Shown here: in pieces, positions 1 through 6,157 of the stretch | Layout of the letters: the number at the start of each line of letters is the position of its first letter | How positions within the stretch are numbered: position 1 is the stretch's first letter | NCBI GenBank assembly: GCA_007133875.1 | Contig: SLLW01000161.1 | Span: forward strand, 1 to 10,225 | Direction of reading: 5' to 3' | Length of the DNA: 10,225 nt | Source of the DNA: Balneolales bacterium | GTDB lineage: Bacteria; Bacteroidota; Rhodothermia; Balneolales; Natronogracilivirgulaceae | Translations under genes and position numbers: made by a program | The notes under the pieces: model-generated | The model's database searches: none | Told to the model about the DNA's origin: nothing | The model's input: only the letters and a program-made list of their open reading frames with translations

Positions 1-32
1 ACGGCTTTGGCACTGATTTTTTTGAACCTTTG

Positions 33-65
33 TTTGCAAAATTGGTATTATTCGTAGTAAGTTTG
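33..65 (+). promoter_or_regulatory. possible Bacteroidota-type promoter (TTTG / TAnnTTTG)
   Basis: TTTG at 33-36 is followed after 21 bases by TAAGTTTG at 58-65, an exact match to the TAnnTTTG -7 element used by the Bacteroidota primary sigma factor. The usual spacing is about 19-20 bases, so this spacer is slightly long. Transcription would begin near 72 and give a leader of about 150 bases before the NYN gene, which is long. The call rests on pattern matching alone. Confidence 0.35.
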
Positions 66-100
66 TCGTTATTGACAATCGTAGGAATTTTAGAGCGGCG

Positions 101-125
101 CAACCGTTTTCAGATGTAACGGTTG
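101..125. repeat. perfect 8-bp inverted repeat in the leader
   Basis: CAACCGTT (101-108) and AACGGTTG (118-125) are exact reverse complements separated by 9 bases. No T-run follows, so it does not look like an intrinsic terminator. It sits downstream of the possible promoter and about 100 bases before the start codon, so it could be a protein-binding operator or an mRNA hairpin. Its function is unknown. Confidence 0.5.
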
Positions 126-225
126 ATATATCTATTACAGGTACCGGCCACTGTTAAAAAAAAATTTATTAGAGCTAGTATTTACTCTATTCTCATAACT
201 TCATTAAGCACCAGATTATATTATT

Positions 226-1032
226 ATGGGTAAGTTCGGGATTTATGTCGACGCGGTAAGTGTCACTATGAATGGTGGTTACGGTCTCCGGTACGATATA
301 CTCAGAAAATTCGCGGGAAGAGATGCAAGTCAGGCTTCCCGCCTGAATGTGTATCTCGCCTACGACCGGAGCCGGGCCAGAGAAGATGACAGTTACCAGG
401 CCAAAACGGCCCGGTTTTGCGAAGTACTTCGGGATTTCCAGTACAAGGTCATCGAACGTCCGGTTGACCGCCTCATTGATCCCGACACCGGCGAAGTGGT
501 TTCGCAGGGTGCCGTGGACATTGACATGGCCGTGGACATCATGTCACAGGCCCGTGAGATGGACCGGTTGGTTCTGCTCACACACAATGAAAAGTTTGTA
601 CGGCTCGTCAATGCGATGCAGGATAACGGCTGCCGTGTGGAGCTGATCGGTTTTGACAATATGGATGGCGCCCTGAAACGCCAGGTAGATCTTTTTGTCT
701 CCGGATATGTGATTCCCGGCCTGCTTCCGGTCAAGTCGCCCTACGAATGGGGCACCGTCGGCTCACGGGTTCGCGGGGTCTGCTACGACTTCTCACACAG
801 CGACGGGTACGGATTTATGCGGTATCTCGCCAAAATAAATGACAAGCTCTGGATCACCGACTCGCGTTCTCCGGACTCCCCCTACTGCACCGTATTTGCC
901 CATGTTTCGCAATTTGAGGCCGATTTCGATACCAGTTTTCTGCCCAGCAGAGAGCTTATTTTTGAATTTGACCTTGTGGAAAACGACAAGGGACTTGTGG
1001 CACAGAATATCGTACTGATCTCGGCGCCCTGA
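226..1032 (+). CDS. NYN (PIN-like) domain protein with C-terminal cold-shock domain
   Basis: A 268-residue cytoplasmic protein with no signal peptide or membrane segment. Residues about 4-165 fit the NYN/LabA-like fold: a first strand ending in Asp9, the motif VDIDMAVD at 97-104 (Asp98, Asp104) and a third motif at about 115-128. In active relatives that third motif usually reads SGDxDF; here it is THNEKF (119-124), so two expected acidic residues are Asn121 and Lys123. Residues about 181-266 fit a cold-shock (OB-fold, nucleic-acid-binding) domain: RGVCYDF, then DGYGFM (RNP1-like, 193-198), VFAHVS (RNP2-like, 223-228) and a closing segment, KGLVAQNIVLI. The family suggests RNA binding, with RNA cleavage possible but doubtful given the substitutions. 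The start ATG follows an A/T-rich stretch without a Shine-Dalgarno sequence. The gene stands alone on the plus strand and ends at a terminator shared with the opposing cluster. Domain calls are from motif reading; the biological role is unknown. Confidence 0.8.
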   Translation: MGKFGIYVDAVSVTMNGGYGLRYDILRKFAGRDASQASRLNVYLAYDRSRAREDDSYQAKTARFCEVLRDFQYKVIERPVDRLIDPDTGEVVSQGAVDIDMAVDIMSQAREMDRLVLLTHNEKFVRLVNAMQDNGCRVELIGFDNMDGALKRQVDLFVSGYVIPGLLPVKSPYEWGTVGSRVRGVCYDFSHSDGYGFMRYLAKINDKLWITDSRSPDSPYCTVFAHVSQFEADFDTSFLPSRELIFEFDLVENDKGLVAQNIVLISAP

Positions 1033-1125
1033 TTTTCAACGCGCTGATTCAGAGGCAGTTTCACCGGCAGGTTGCGAGTCTGCATCATCTGTCAGTACCA
1101 CCACTTTCAGTTTCACCAGGGGTAT

Positions 1126-1165
1126 AAAAAAAGCCCTGGCGGCACGTAACCGTCAGGGCTTTTTT
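1126..1165. terminator. bidirectional intrinsic terminator between NYN gene and mdh
   Basis: GCCCTGGCGG (1133-1142) and CCGTCAGGGC (1150-1159) form a 10-bp stem with one G-U pair around a 7-base loop. Seven A precede the stem and six T follow it, so it can end transcription in both directions. It lies between the stop of the NYN gene (1032) and the stop of mdh (1232), exactly where two convergent units need a stop. The rest of 1033-1231 shows no gene. Confidence 0.92.
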
Positions 1166-1231
1166 ATTTTCGGATGATGGATTTTCAGGCCATTGTTCCG
1201 GCCCGGAAATCCGATCCACAGATATCAGCTA

Positions 1232-2182
1232 TCAGGCAAGACGGCTGAGATCTTCCAGGCCTTTTTTGACATGATCGGCCGAAGTATTCAGCAATGCCTG
1301 CTCTTCTTCGTTAAGATCGATCTCGATGATCTCTTTCACACCGCCTTTGCCCAGACGTACGGGTACGCCGACATAGAGGTCTTTGAGGCCAAATTCACCA
1401 TCAAGATATGCCGCGCAAGGAAAGACACGGTTCTGGTCGAGTGCAATAGCCTCCACCATCTGTGCTGCCGCGGCACCCGGAGCATACCAGGCAGATGTGC
1501 CCATCAGAGCGACCAGCTCGCCGCCACCCGCTTTGGTCCGCTCGATAATCTCATCCAGCTTCTCTTTGCCGATGAAATGCGTTACCGGAATACCGGAAAC
1601 GGTGGTGTAGCGGGGAAGAGGCACCATGGAGTCACCGTGTCCGCCCAGAATCAGAGCCTGGATGTCTTTCGGGGAGAGGTTCAGCTCCTCGGCCAGGAAT
1701 GCGCGGTAGCGGGCGGTATCGAGGATACCGGCCATACCGACAACTTTGCTGGCAGGCAGACCGCTCTCTTTCCATGCAACATAGGTCATCAGGTCAAGCG
1801 GATTTGATACAACCACAATAATGGTGTCGGGCGAATGTGCAACAAGTTTTTTTGTAACATCCTTTACAATATTCATGTTGGCACTGAGCAAATCGTCACG
1901 GCTCATGCCCGGACGGCGCGGCAAACCGGCCGTGATCACGCAGATATCGGAGTTGGCCGTGTCGGCATAGTCGACCGTACCTTTAACACGGGTATCAAAA
2001 TTGAAGATGGGTGATGTTTGCCACTGATCCAGTGCCCGCCCTTTCGAGGGGAAGAAGGATTTATCGTCTTTTTTAATTTCGAGGTCAACAGCAACTACTT
2101 CTTTTGCAAAGTCTCTTTGAGCAATCGTGAGGGCAACCGTCGATCCGACGTTTCCTCCGGCTCCAACTACAGTAATTTTCAT
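1232..2182 (-). CDS. mdh: malate dehydrogenase (NAD-dependent, LDH-like type)
   Basis: Reversibly oxidises malate to oxaloacetate with NAD in the TCA cycle; cytosolic. The 316-residue product from the chosen start matches the usual length (about 310-320). The N-terminal dinucleotide fold has a Gly-rich loop GAGGNVG (7-13) and Asp33 at the end of the second strand. The substrate loop ITAGLPRRPGMSRDD (83-97) supplies the arginines that mark malate rather than lactate specificity. NPLD (127-130), LDTARYR (154-160) and the catalytic His182 in GGHGDSMVPL are all present. An in-frame ATG at 2248 would add 22 residues but would run into the end of nadK and add a tail unlike the family; MKITVVG at 2182 is the natural start. 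It is the last gene of the minus-strand cluster, 46 bases after nadK, and ends in front of the shared terminator. Two oddities are an extra Gly in the loop, giving GxxGxxG spacing, and a longer segment between Asp33 and GRALD. Confidence 0.96.
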   Translation of the reverse strand: MKITVVGAGGNVGSTVALTIAQRDFAKEVVAVDLEIKKDDKSFFPSKGRALDQWQTSPIFNFDTRVKGTVDYADTANSDICVITAGLPRRPGMSRDDLLSANMNIVKDVTKKLVAHSPDTIIVVVSNPLDLMTYVAWKESGLPASKVVGMAGILDTARYRAFLAEELNLSPKDIQALILGGHGDSMVPLPRYTTVSGIPVTHFIGKEKLDEIIERTKAGGGELVALMGTSAWYAPGAAAAQMVEAIALDQNRVFPCAAYLDGEFGLKDLYVGVPVRLGKGGVKEIIEIDLNEEEQALLNTSADHVKKGLEDLSRLA

Positions 2183-2228
2183 AATAACGTTAGGTTTTAT
2201 GTTTGAGGTTTTGATTGTTGAAATACTT

Positions 2229-3104
2229 TCAGTTTTTATCACGGACATCAGCTCCCCACATCAGTTTGCTGCGCAGGGTTTCAAAATAGCTCTGTCCTGA
2301 TAGTTTGATCAGTTGAATATCCTGATCGGATTGACGGATATTTACAACGGGGGATTGACCGGGCAGCTCATGGTTATTTCCGTCACCGGAAAACAACACT
2401 TCCTGGTCAATCGGTTCTACTTTTATCGTCAAACTTTTTTGTGACGGCAGGACCAGAGGTCGTGTCGTCAATGTGTGTGGACTGATCGGTGTGAGAACCA
2501 TGACATGGGTCTGCGGTACTACAATCGGTCCGCCGGTAGAGAGGTTATACGCTGTTGATCCGGTCGGTGAGGATACGATTATACCGTCGGCCCAATAGCG
2601 GTTGATGAACGCCCCGTCATACTCGGCAGTGAGGGTAATCATCGAAACCGTCCCTTTCCGCGAAAACACAAATTCGTTAAGCGCATAGTGAATTTCACCG
2701 TTGCTGAATTCGGCCTGGATGAAGTTTCGTTTATCCAGTTCGTAAGTCCCGTTTTTTATCGCTTGCAAAGCCGTTTCCATACTCTGCCGCTGGATATTGG
2801 CCAGAAACCCGAGCTTGCCGCTGTTGATGCCGAGTAACGGATGTCCGACCGTCCGAACAAGGTCTGCAGCTCTGAGAATGGTCCCGTCACCACCAACGGC
2901 AACGGTAATCTCGCCCTGTATCAGTGTCTCATGGTCGGTATCATGCAGATGCAGATGCGACGGGCAGGCATCACCAGGAAACTGGTTGTACGTATGCCTG
3001 TTGATGTGGAGTGTGAATCCCATATTACCGGCAAGTGTCATGAACTCTCTTATAGCAGAGACGGCTGAAGGGTTGCCGGGATTAATTAATAATGAGAGGT
3101 TCAT
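2229..3104 (-). CDS. nadK: NAD kinase
   Basis: Phosphorylates NAD to NADP using ATP or polyphosphate, the only route to NADP; cytosolic. The 291-residue length is normal for the family. Diagnostic motifs are present in order: GGDGT (71-75, containing the catalytic Asp), GINSGKLGFL (92-101), ALNEFVFSR (141-149, the NE pair that binds NAD), GIIVSSPTGSTAY (174-186), STGGP (189-193) and the ISPHTLTTRP-type segment (207-216). The start at 3104 opens directly with the first beta strand (MNLSLLINPG), as in relatives. No good Shine-Dalgarno sequence is visible. It lies 75 bases after the lipoprotein gene and 46 bases before mdh, so co-transcription is plausible, and the product would supply NADP beside an NAD enzyme. 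All key residues are intact. Confidence 0.96.
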   Translation of the reverse strand: MNLSLLINPGNPSAVSAIREFMTLAGNMGFTLHINRHTYNQFPGDACPSHLHLHDTDHETLIQGEITVAVGGDGTILRAADLVRTVGHPLLGINSGKLGFLANIQRQSMETALQAIKNGTYELDKRNFIQAEFSNGEIHYALNEFVFSRKGTVSMITLTAEYDGAFINRYWADGIIVSSPTGSTAYNLSTGGPIVVPQTHVMVLTPISPHTLTTRPLVLPSQKSLTIKVEPIDQEVLFSGDGNNHELPGQSPVVNIRQSDQDIQLIKLSGQSYFETLRSKLMWGADVRDKN

Positions 3105-3179
3105 GCCGGGAAGGATAATGGTTTCTAAAGCTCTTCAATATAGGCAAAAAAGTGGCCATTTAAAAGGAAGAACGGAGCT

Positions 3180-4868
3180 TTAGTCTCTCCCGGCAGAATG
3201 CATTACACTGGTTTCGGCATCCGGAACCCGGACGTGGTTCAGGTCAATCCACCAGGGCAAACTGTTCGTAAGAATGCCATCGACATCCTGATTATGAAGC
3301 AGATATCGGTAACTTTCAATACGCATGATTTCCTGTGGTTGACGCTCATGCACCTCGCCTGGAACAAGTGTGTTGAGATAGTCCAGATAAAGGAAAATAT
3401 CACGGCTGAATACGCGGCGCTGCATGAGTTCAATCTGAAGGTTTCTGTCCATGAGGCTGTTCATACTGGCACTCAGAACCCGGGGCAGCTGATCCTGGTT
3501 GAACGCAAATCTCATTTGCCGGTCGCTGTTATCGCCGAACCGGTTGTATACCCGTCCGATATTGGATTGGGTGTACTCTTCTTCCTTATAGGTAACCTCC
3601 AGCGCCGGTTGTTGCAGCATTGCCCGGAGTGTGTCGGCATTGATATTCCGGATAACCGATGCTGCATCTGATCTTCCAAGGCCGAACCGGTTATCGGCAT
3701 TGTAACGCAGTACGATGGGATCCGGATTCGGACGGCCTATCAATCGGTACATCCCCTCCAATTCACTTGCCAGTTCGTTATCATCATTTACCAGGGTGTG
3801 GATACTAAGCGGGCCAAGATCGAGTATGATATTCAGCCGCTCTCTGGTGAAGTGGGAGTAGAGGCTCGTTTCATCCTGGGTCGCAAGCAGTTCTACACGG
3901 TGAGCCCGTGGAAGTTGCCGGCCATCGGCATCTTGGCGGTTGTAGGATTCGTTCCGTAAAAAAATATGGATGCTGTCCCCGACCGATGACTCATATTTGA
4001 ATGGGCCGGTACCCACGGCGTGGTTGTGCAGCCCGCTGTCCCGGAAACGAAAGGGTTCGGAAGGGTAGATCACCGCATACGGGGTCGCCAGTTTTTCAAG
4101 AAACTTGCTGTCGGGTTCAATCAGTTCAAATATGACGGTGGAGTCGTTTTGAGCCCGGATACCGGAAATTCGGTTGATTTCGCGGTCAGCATCAAAAAAC
4201 AGCTCGCGCTGTTCCCGGTTGTAGGCTTCGAACCCACGGATACTGTTTGTGAACAGCCCGGCGGCGTGTGTCGGGACATCCCGTGATGCCATGCGCTCGA
4301 ACACGCTCACGACATCACGGCTGTTGACGCGTCTTCCCCGCCCCTGCGAGAAACTTTCGTCATCGTGGAAGAAGAGATTATTCCGCAGATAAAAGGTGTA
4401 GCGAAGTGAGTCGTCGGATACCTCCCAACGCCGTGCTGCTGCCGTTTCCACCCGGTCATCTTCGTTAAAACGGACCAGGCCCTCGTAGGTTATCATAATA
4501 GCCCGTTTGGTGGCCGTATTTTCGGCAAAAAGCGGGTCAAAACTCCGGATCCTGTTAAGTTCGCCGATTTTCAATACACGAAACTCCTCCTCTTCCTGCT
4601 CTACATCCTCGCGGTCTTCTGCCACCCGGGCCTCGCGGTCAACAACAATAGTCTCGGTACTGGGGCCGCATGAGGCTAAAAACAGCACAGAAAAGAGCAA
4701 CAGCAGCAATGCCGGTTGCCGGGAGATAGCGGGAAAATGCAGGGTTCTGCAGCATCCGAAGATGTTACGGAGAGGATGGCGCTGCTTTCCGGGTGAAACG
4801 GTAATGCCGGAGTTATTCGCCACTATCTGATGATCAGTCTGTCTGGTTGTGTTGGAGTTAAGTGACAT
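3180..4868 (-). CDS. ABC-type peptide/nickel substrate-binding lipoprotein (SBP family 5)
   Basis: A 562-residue extracytoplasmic solute-binding protein of the DppA/OppA type (SBP_bac_5). A hydrophobic stretch (about 53-65) ends in a lipobox LASC with Cys67 as the lipidation site, so the mature part is about 496 residues. An acidic, Glu-rich spacer (about 78-95) follows. The body carries family hallmarks: YEGLVRFNEDDRVETAAARR (128-147), then RYTFYLRNNLFFHDD, RVNSRDVV and GTGPFKYE. The first 50 residues before the hydrophobic stretch are unusually long for a signal peptide; a GTG at codon 16 (4821-4823) is an alternative start but leaves it long too. The start at 4868 is therefore uncertain. 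The gene begins 21 bases after ddl. No permease or ATPase gene is in the window, so it may serve a distant transporter or act as a peptide receptor. The ligand cannot be told from sequence. The acidic stretch is not immediately after the Cys, so it is not a clear surface-export signal. Confidence 0.85.
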   Translation of the reverse strand: MSLNSNTTRQTDHQIVANNSGITVSPGKQRHPLRNIFGCCRTLHFPAISRQPALLLLLFSVLFLASCGPSTETIVVDREARVAEDREDVEQEEEEFRVLKIGELNRIRSFDPLFAENTATKRAIMITYEGLVRFNEDDRVETAAARRWEVSDDSLRYTFYLRNNLFFHDDESFSQGRGRRVNSRDVVSVFERMASRDVPTHAAGLFTNSIRGFEAYNREQRELFFDADREINRISGIRAQNDSTVIFELIEPDSKFLEKLATPYAVIYPSEPFRFRDSGLHNHAVGTGPFKYESSVGDSIHIFLRNESYNRQDADGRQLPRAHRVELLATQDETSLYSHFTRERLNIILDLGPLSIHTLVNDDNELASELEGMYRLIGRPNPDPIVLRYNADNRFGLGRSDAASVIRNINADTLRAMLQQPALEVTYKEEEYTQSNIGRVYNRFGDNSDRQMRFAFNQDQLPRVLSASMNSLMDRNLQIELMQRRVFSRDIFLYLDYLNTLVPGEVHERQPQEIMRIESYRYLLHNQDVDGILTNSLPWWIDLNHVRVPDAETSVMHSAGRD

Positions 4869-4889
4869 AAGCGTAATACCGGAACAAAG

Positions 4890-6077
4890 TTACTTGCCGC
4901 CCTTCAGCCCCTTAAGCCCTTTTGCTGCTTTTTGGCTCAATAAATTTACTTCATGGGATCGGACGCGGCTGTTTTTTTTATGATGGCGTTTTAATCCTGC
5001 CGCAATCAGCTCTTCCAGCAATTGGTCGAACGGAACCTCTGTGGCCTCCCAGAGATAAAATGAAAACGATCCGGGTATGGTATTAATTTCATTAAAAAAG
5101 ATATCACCGGATTCGGCATGACACAAAAAGTCGAGCCGGGCGACCCCGGAACAACCGAGCTGATTGAATACCGTACGGGAATATTCCTGAATCTGTTGTC
5201 TCATATTTTCAGAAATGGGGGCCGGGATTTTGCGACTGGCCGATGCCATGCCTTTTCCGCTGTTGTCCCCCTGCATGTATTTGTCTTCAAAGGAGAGCAG
5301 CTCTTCTCTTCCGAGGGGTTGTTCGCATACGCTCACTTTCAGATGGTCACGGTCACCCAGCACCGAACAGTTGATTTCTGTCAGCGGATGGACCGCCTTC
5401 TCGACCAGCAGGCCGGTATCAAAACGGAAAGATTCCTCAATCGCATCGGTCAGCTCCCGGCGATCAGACACCCGGTGGACGCCGATGCTGCTTCCAAGGG
5501 TCACTGGTTTGACATAAAGCGGGTAGCCCAATTTTTCGCAATTAGCGGTCAGACGGTCCTGTGCTTCAATCCAAACATCCTCCCGGATCCAGACATCATC
5601 CACCACCGGAACTCCGATTTGCCTGCAAAGTTCTTTGGCCAGCCGTTTATCCATCCCCAGAGCTGATGAGGTAACATCGGAACCGGTATAGGGGATGTTG
5701 TAGGTTTCACATAGCCCCTGGAATGCGCCGTTTTCCCCTTCGGCCCCGTGAAAAGCACAAAGGAGGGCATCGATACGAAATTGTTGGGGCCGGGCGAGCC
5801 AACCGGAGGGATCGGCTACCAATTGTGAAACGCCGTTATCACCGATCACGAAATGGCAGGGCACTCCCTGATCTTCTGCGACACGGATCTCTTTATATGA
5901 TTCCAGATCCAGCAAATGGTTGCCGGTCAGCCACCGGCCGTTTTTGGTGACGTAGAGCGGTACCAGGGTCCAGCTGCTCTCTTTAAGTGCCGATGCCGCC
6001 TGGATGGCTGTCAGAACCGATACTTCATGTTCCGGAGAGTTCCCTCCGAATGCGATAACCAGATTTTTTTGCTGCAT
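4890..6077 (-). CDS. ddl: D-alanine--D-alanine ligase (ATP-grasp)
   Basis: Joins two D-alanines with ATP to give the peptidoglycan-precursor dipeptide; cytosolic. The 395-residue product is longer than typical Ddl (about 300-370). Motifs in order: AFGGNSPEHEVSV (9-21), HGAEGENGAFQG (110-121), YTGS (130-133), KRLAKEL (144-150), VKP with ATP-site Lys190, GSS (195-197), KY with Tyr267 in the omega-loop region, RLDF with metal ligand Asp316, and NEINTIPG (329-336) with Glu330 and Asn332. Two differences from the textbook family stand out: GEN where GED is usual, and SFSFYLWE after PG where a Met/Thr-Ser segment is common. A lysine-rich tail of about 35 residues (361-395, ending LKGLKGGK) extends past the fold. 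The gene lies 80 bases after carB and 21 before the lipoprotein gene. The ligase fold is certain; strict D-Ala-D-Ala specificity is slightly less so. Confidence 0.9.
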   Translation of the reverse strand: MQQKNLVIAFGGNSPEHEVSVLTAIQAASALKESSWTLVPLYVTKNGRWLTGNHLLDLESYKEIRVAEDQGVPCHFVIGDNGVSQLVADPSGWLARPQQFRIDALLCAFHGAEGENGAFQGLCETYNIPYTGSDVTSSALGMDKRLAKELCRQIGVPVVDDVWIREDVWIEAQDRLTANCEKLGYPLYVKPVTLGSSIGVHRVSDRRELTDAIEESFRFDTGLLVEKAVHPLTEINCSVLGDRDHLKVSVCEQPLGREELLSFEDKYMQGDNSGKGMASASRKIPAPISENMRQQIQEYSRTVFNQLGCSGVARLDFLCHAESGDIFFNEINTIPGSFSFYLWEATEVPFDQLLEELIAAGLKRHHKKNSRVRSHEVNLLSQKAAKGLKGLKGGK

Positions 6078-6157
6078 TTCCGGGTGTGGTTGACTGATAC
6101 AAGTTACATGGTACTTCCTGCAGCGTTCCGGCGGAACCGGCTGTGATGCACCGGAAG

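Larger units (their letters stand above)
1..225. other. A/T-rich intergenic leader upstream of the NYN gene
   Basis: No coding region is supportable here. Frame 1 of the plus strand is open only from the left edge to a TAG at 55-57, and the other frames are short or lack starts. The stretch holds a possible promoter (33-65), a perfect inverted repeat (101-125) and a run of nine A at 156-164 followed by a T-rich stretch. Base composition is clearly more A/T-rich than the genes to the right, as expected of a regulatory leader. Any gene ending or starting to the left lies outside the window. Confidence 0.6.

Noticed and set aside
1056..1117. 10-bp direct repeat CAGTTTCACC at 1056-1065 and 1108-1117
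   Set aside because: Only two copies, with no associated structure or mobile-element features; likely chance.
1036..1152. Minus-strand open stretch of about 38 codons between terminator and NYN gene, reading like a protein tail
   Set aside because: A TGA lies immediately upstream in frame, no ATG is available and the stretch contains half of the terminator; length is within chance. A gene relic is possible but not supportable.
1196..1208. 13-bp palindrome TTCCGGCCCGGAA between mdh and the terminator
   Set aside because: TTCCGG/CCGGAA words recur throughout the window, the centre is too tight for a hairpin and no regulatory context is visible.
1193..1807. Long plus-strand open frame (204 codons) opposite mdh
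   Set aside because: Lies wholly antisense to a clearly intact mdh, resembles no family and is explained by codon bias of the real gene.
2183..2248. Upstream in-frame ATG giving mdh 22 extra N-terminal residues
   Set aside because: Would overlap the end of nadK and add a Ser/Thr/Lys-rich tail not found in the family; the ATG at 2182 gives the standard N-terminus.
4885..4892. TAACTTTG on the minus strand at the ddl stop, an exact TAnnTTTG match just before the lipoprotein gene
   Set aside because: No TTTG lies at the expected 19-20 base distance upstream, and it would leave a leader of only about 10 bases; the match overlaps the stop codon and may be chance.
6078..6157. Small GTTCC/GGAAC hairpin in the carB-ddl gap as a terminator or promoter
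   Set aside because: Five-bp stem with a 3-base loop and no T-run; no convincing promoter elements on the minus strand.
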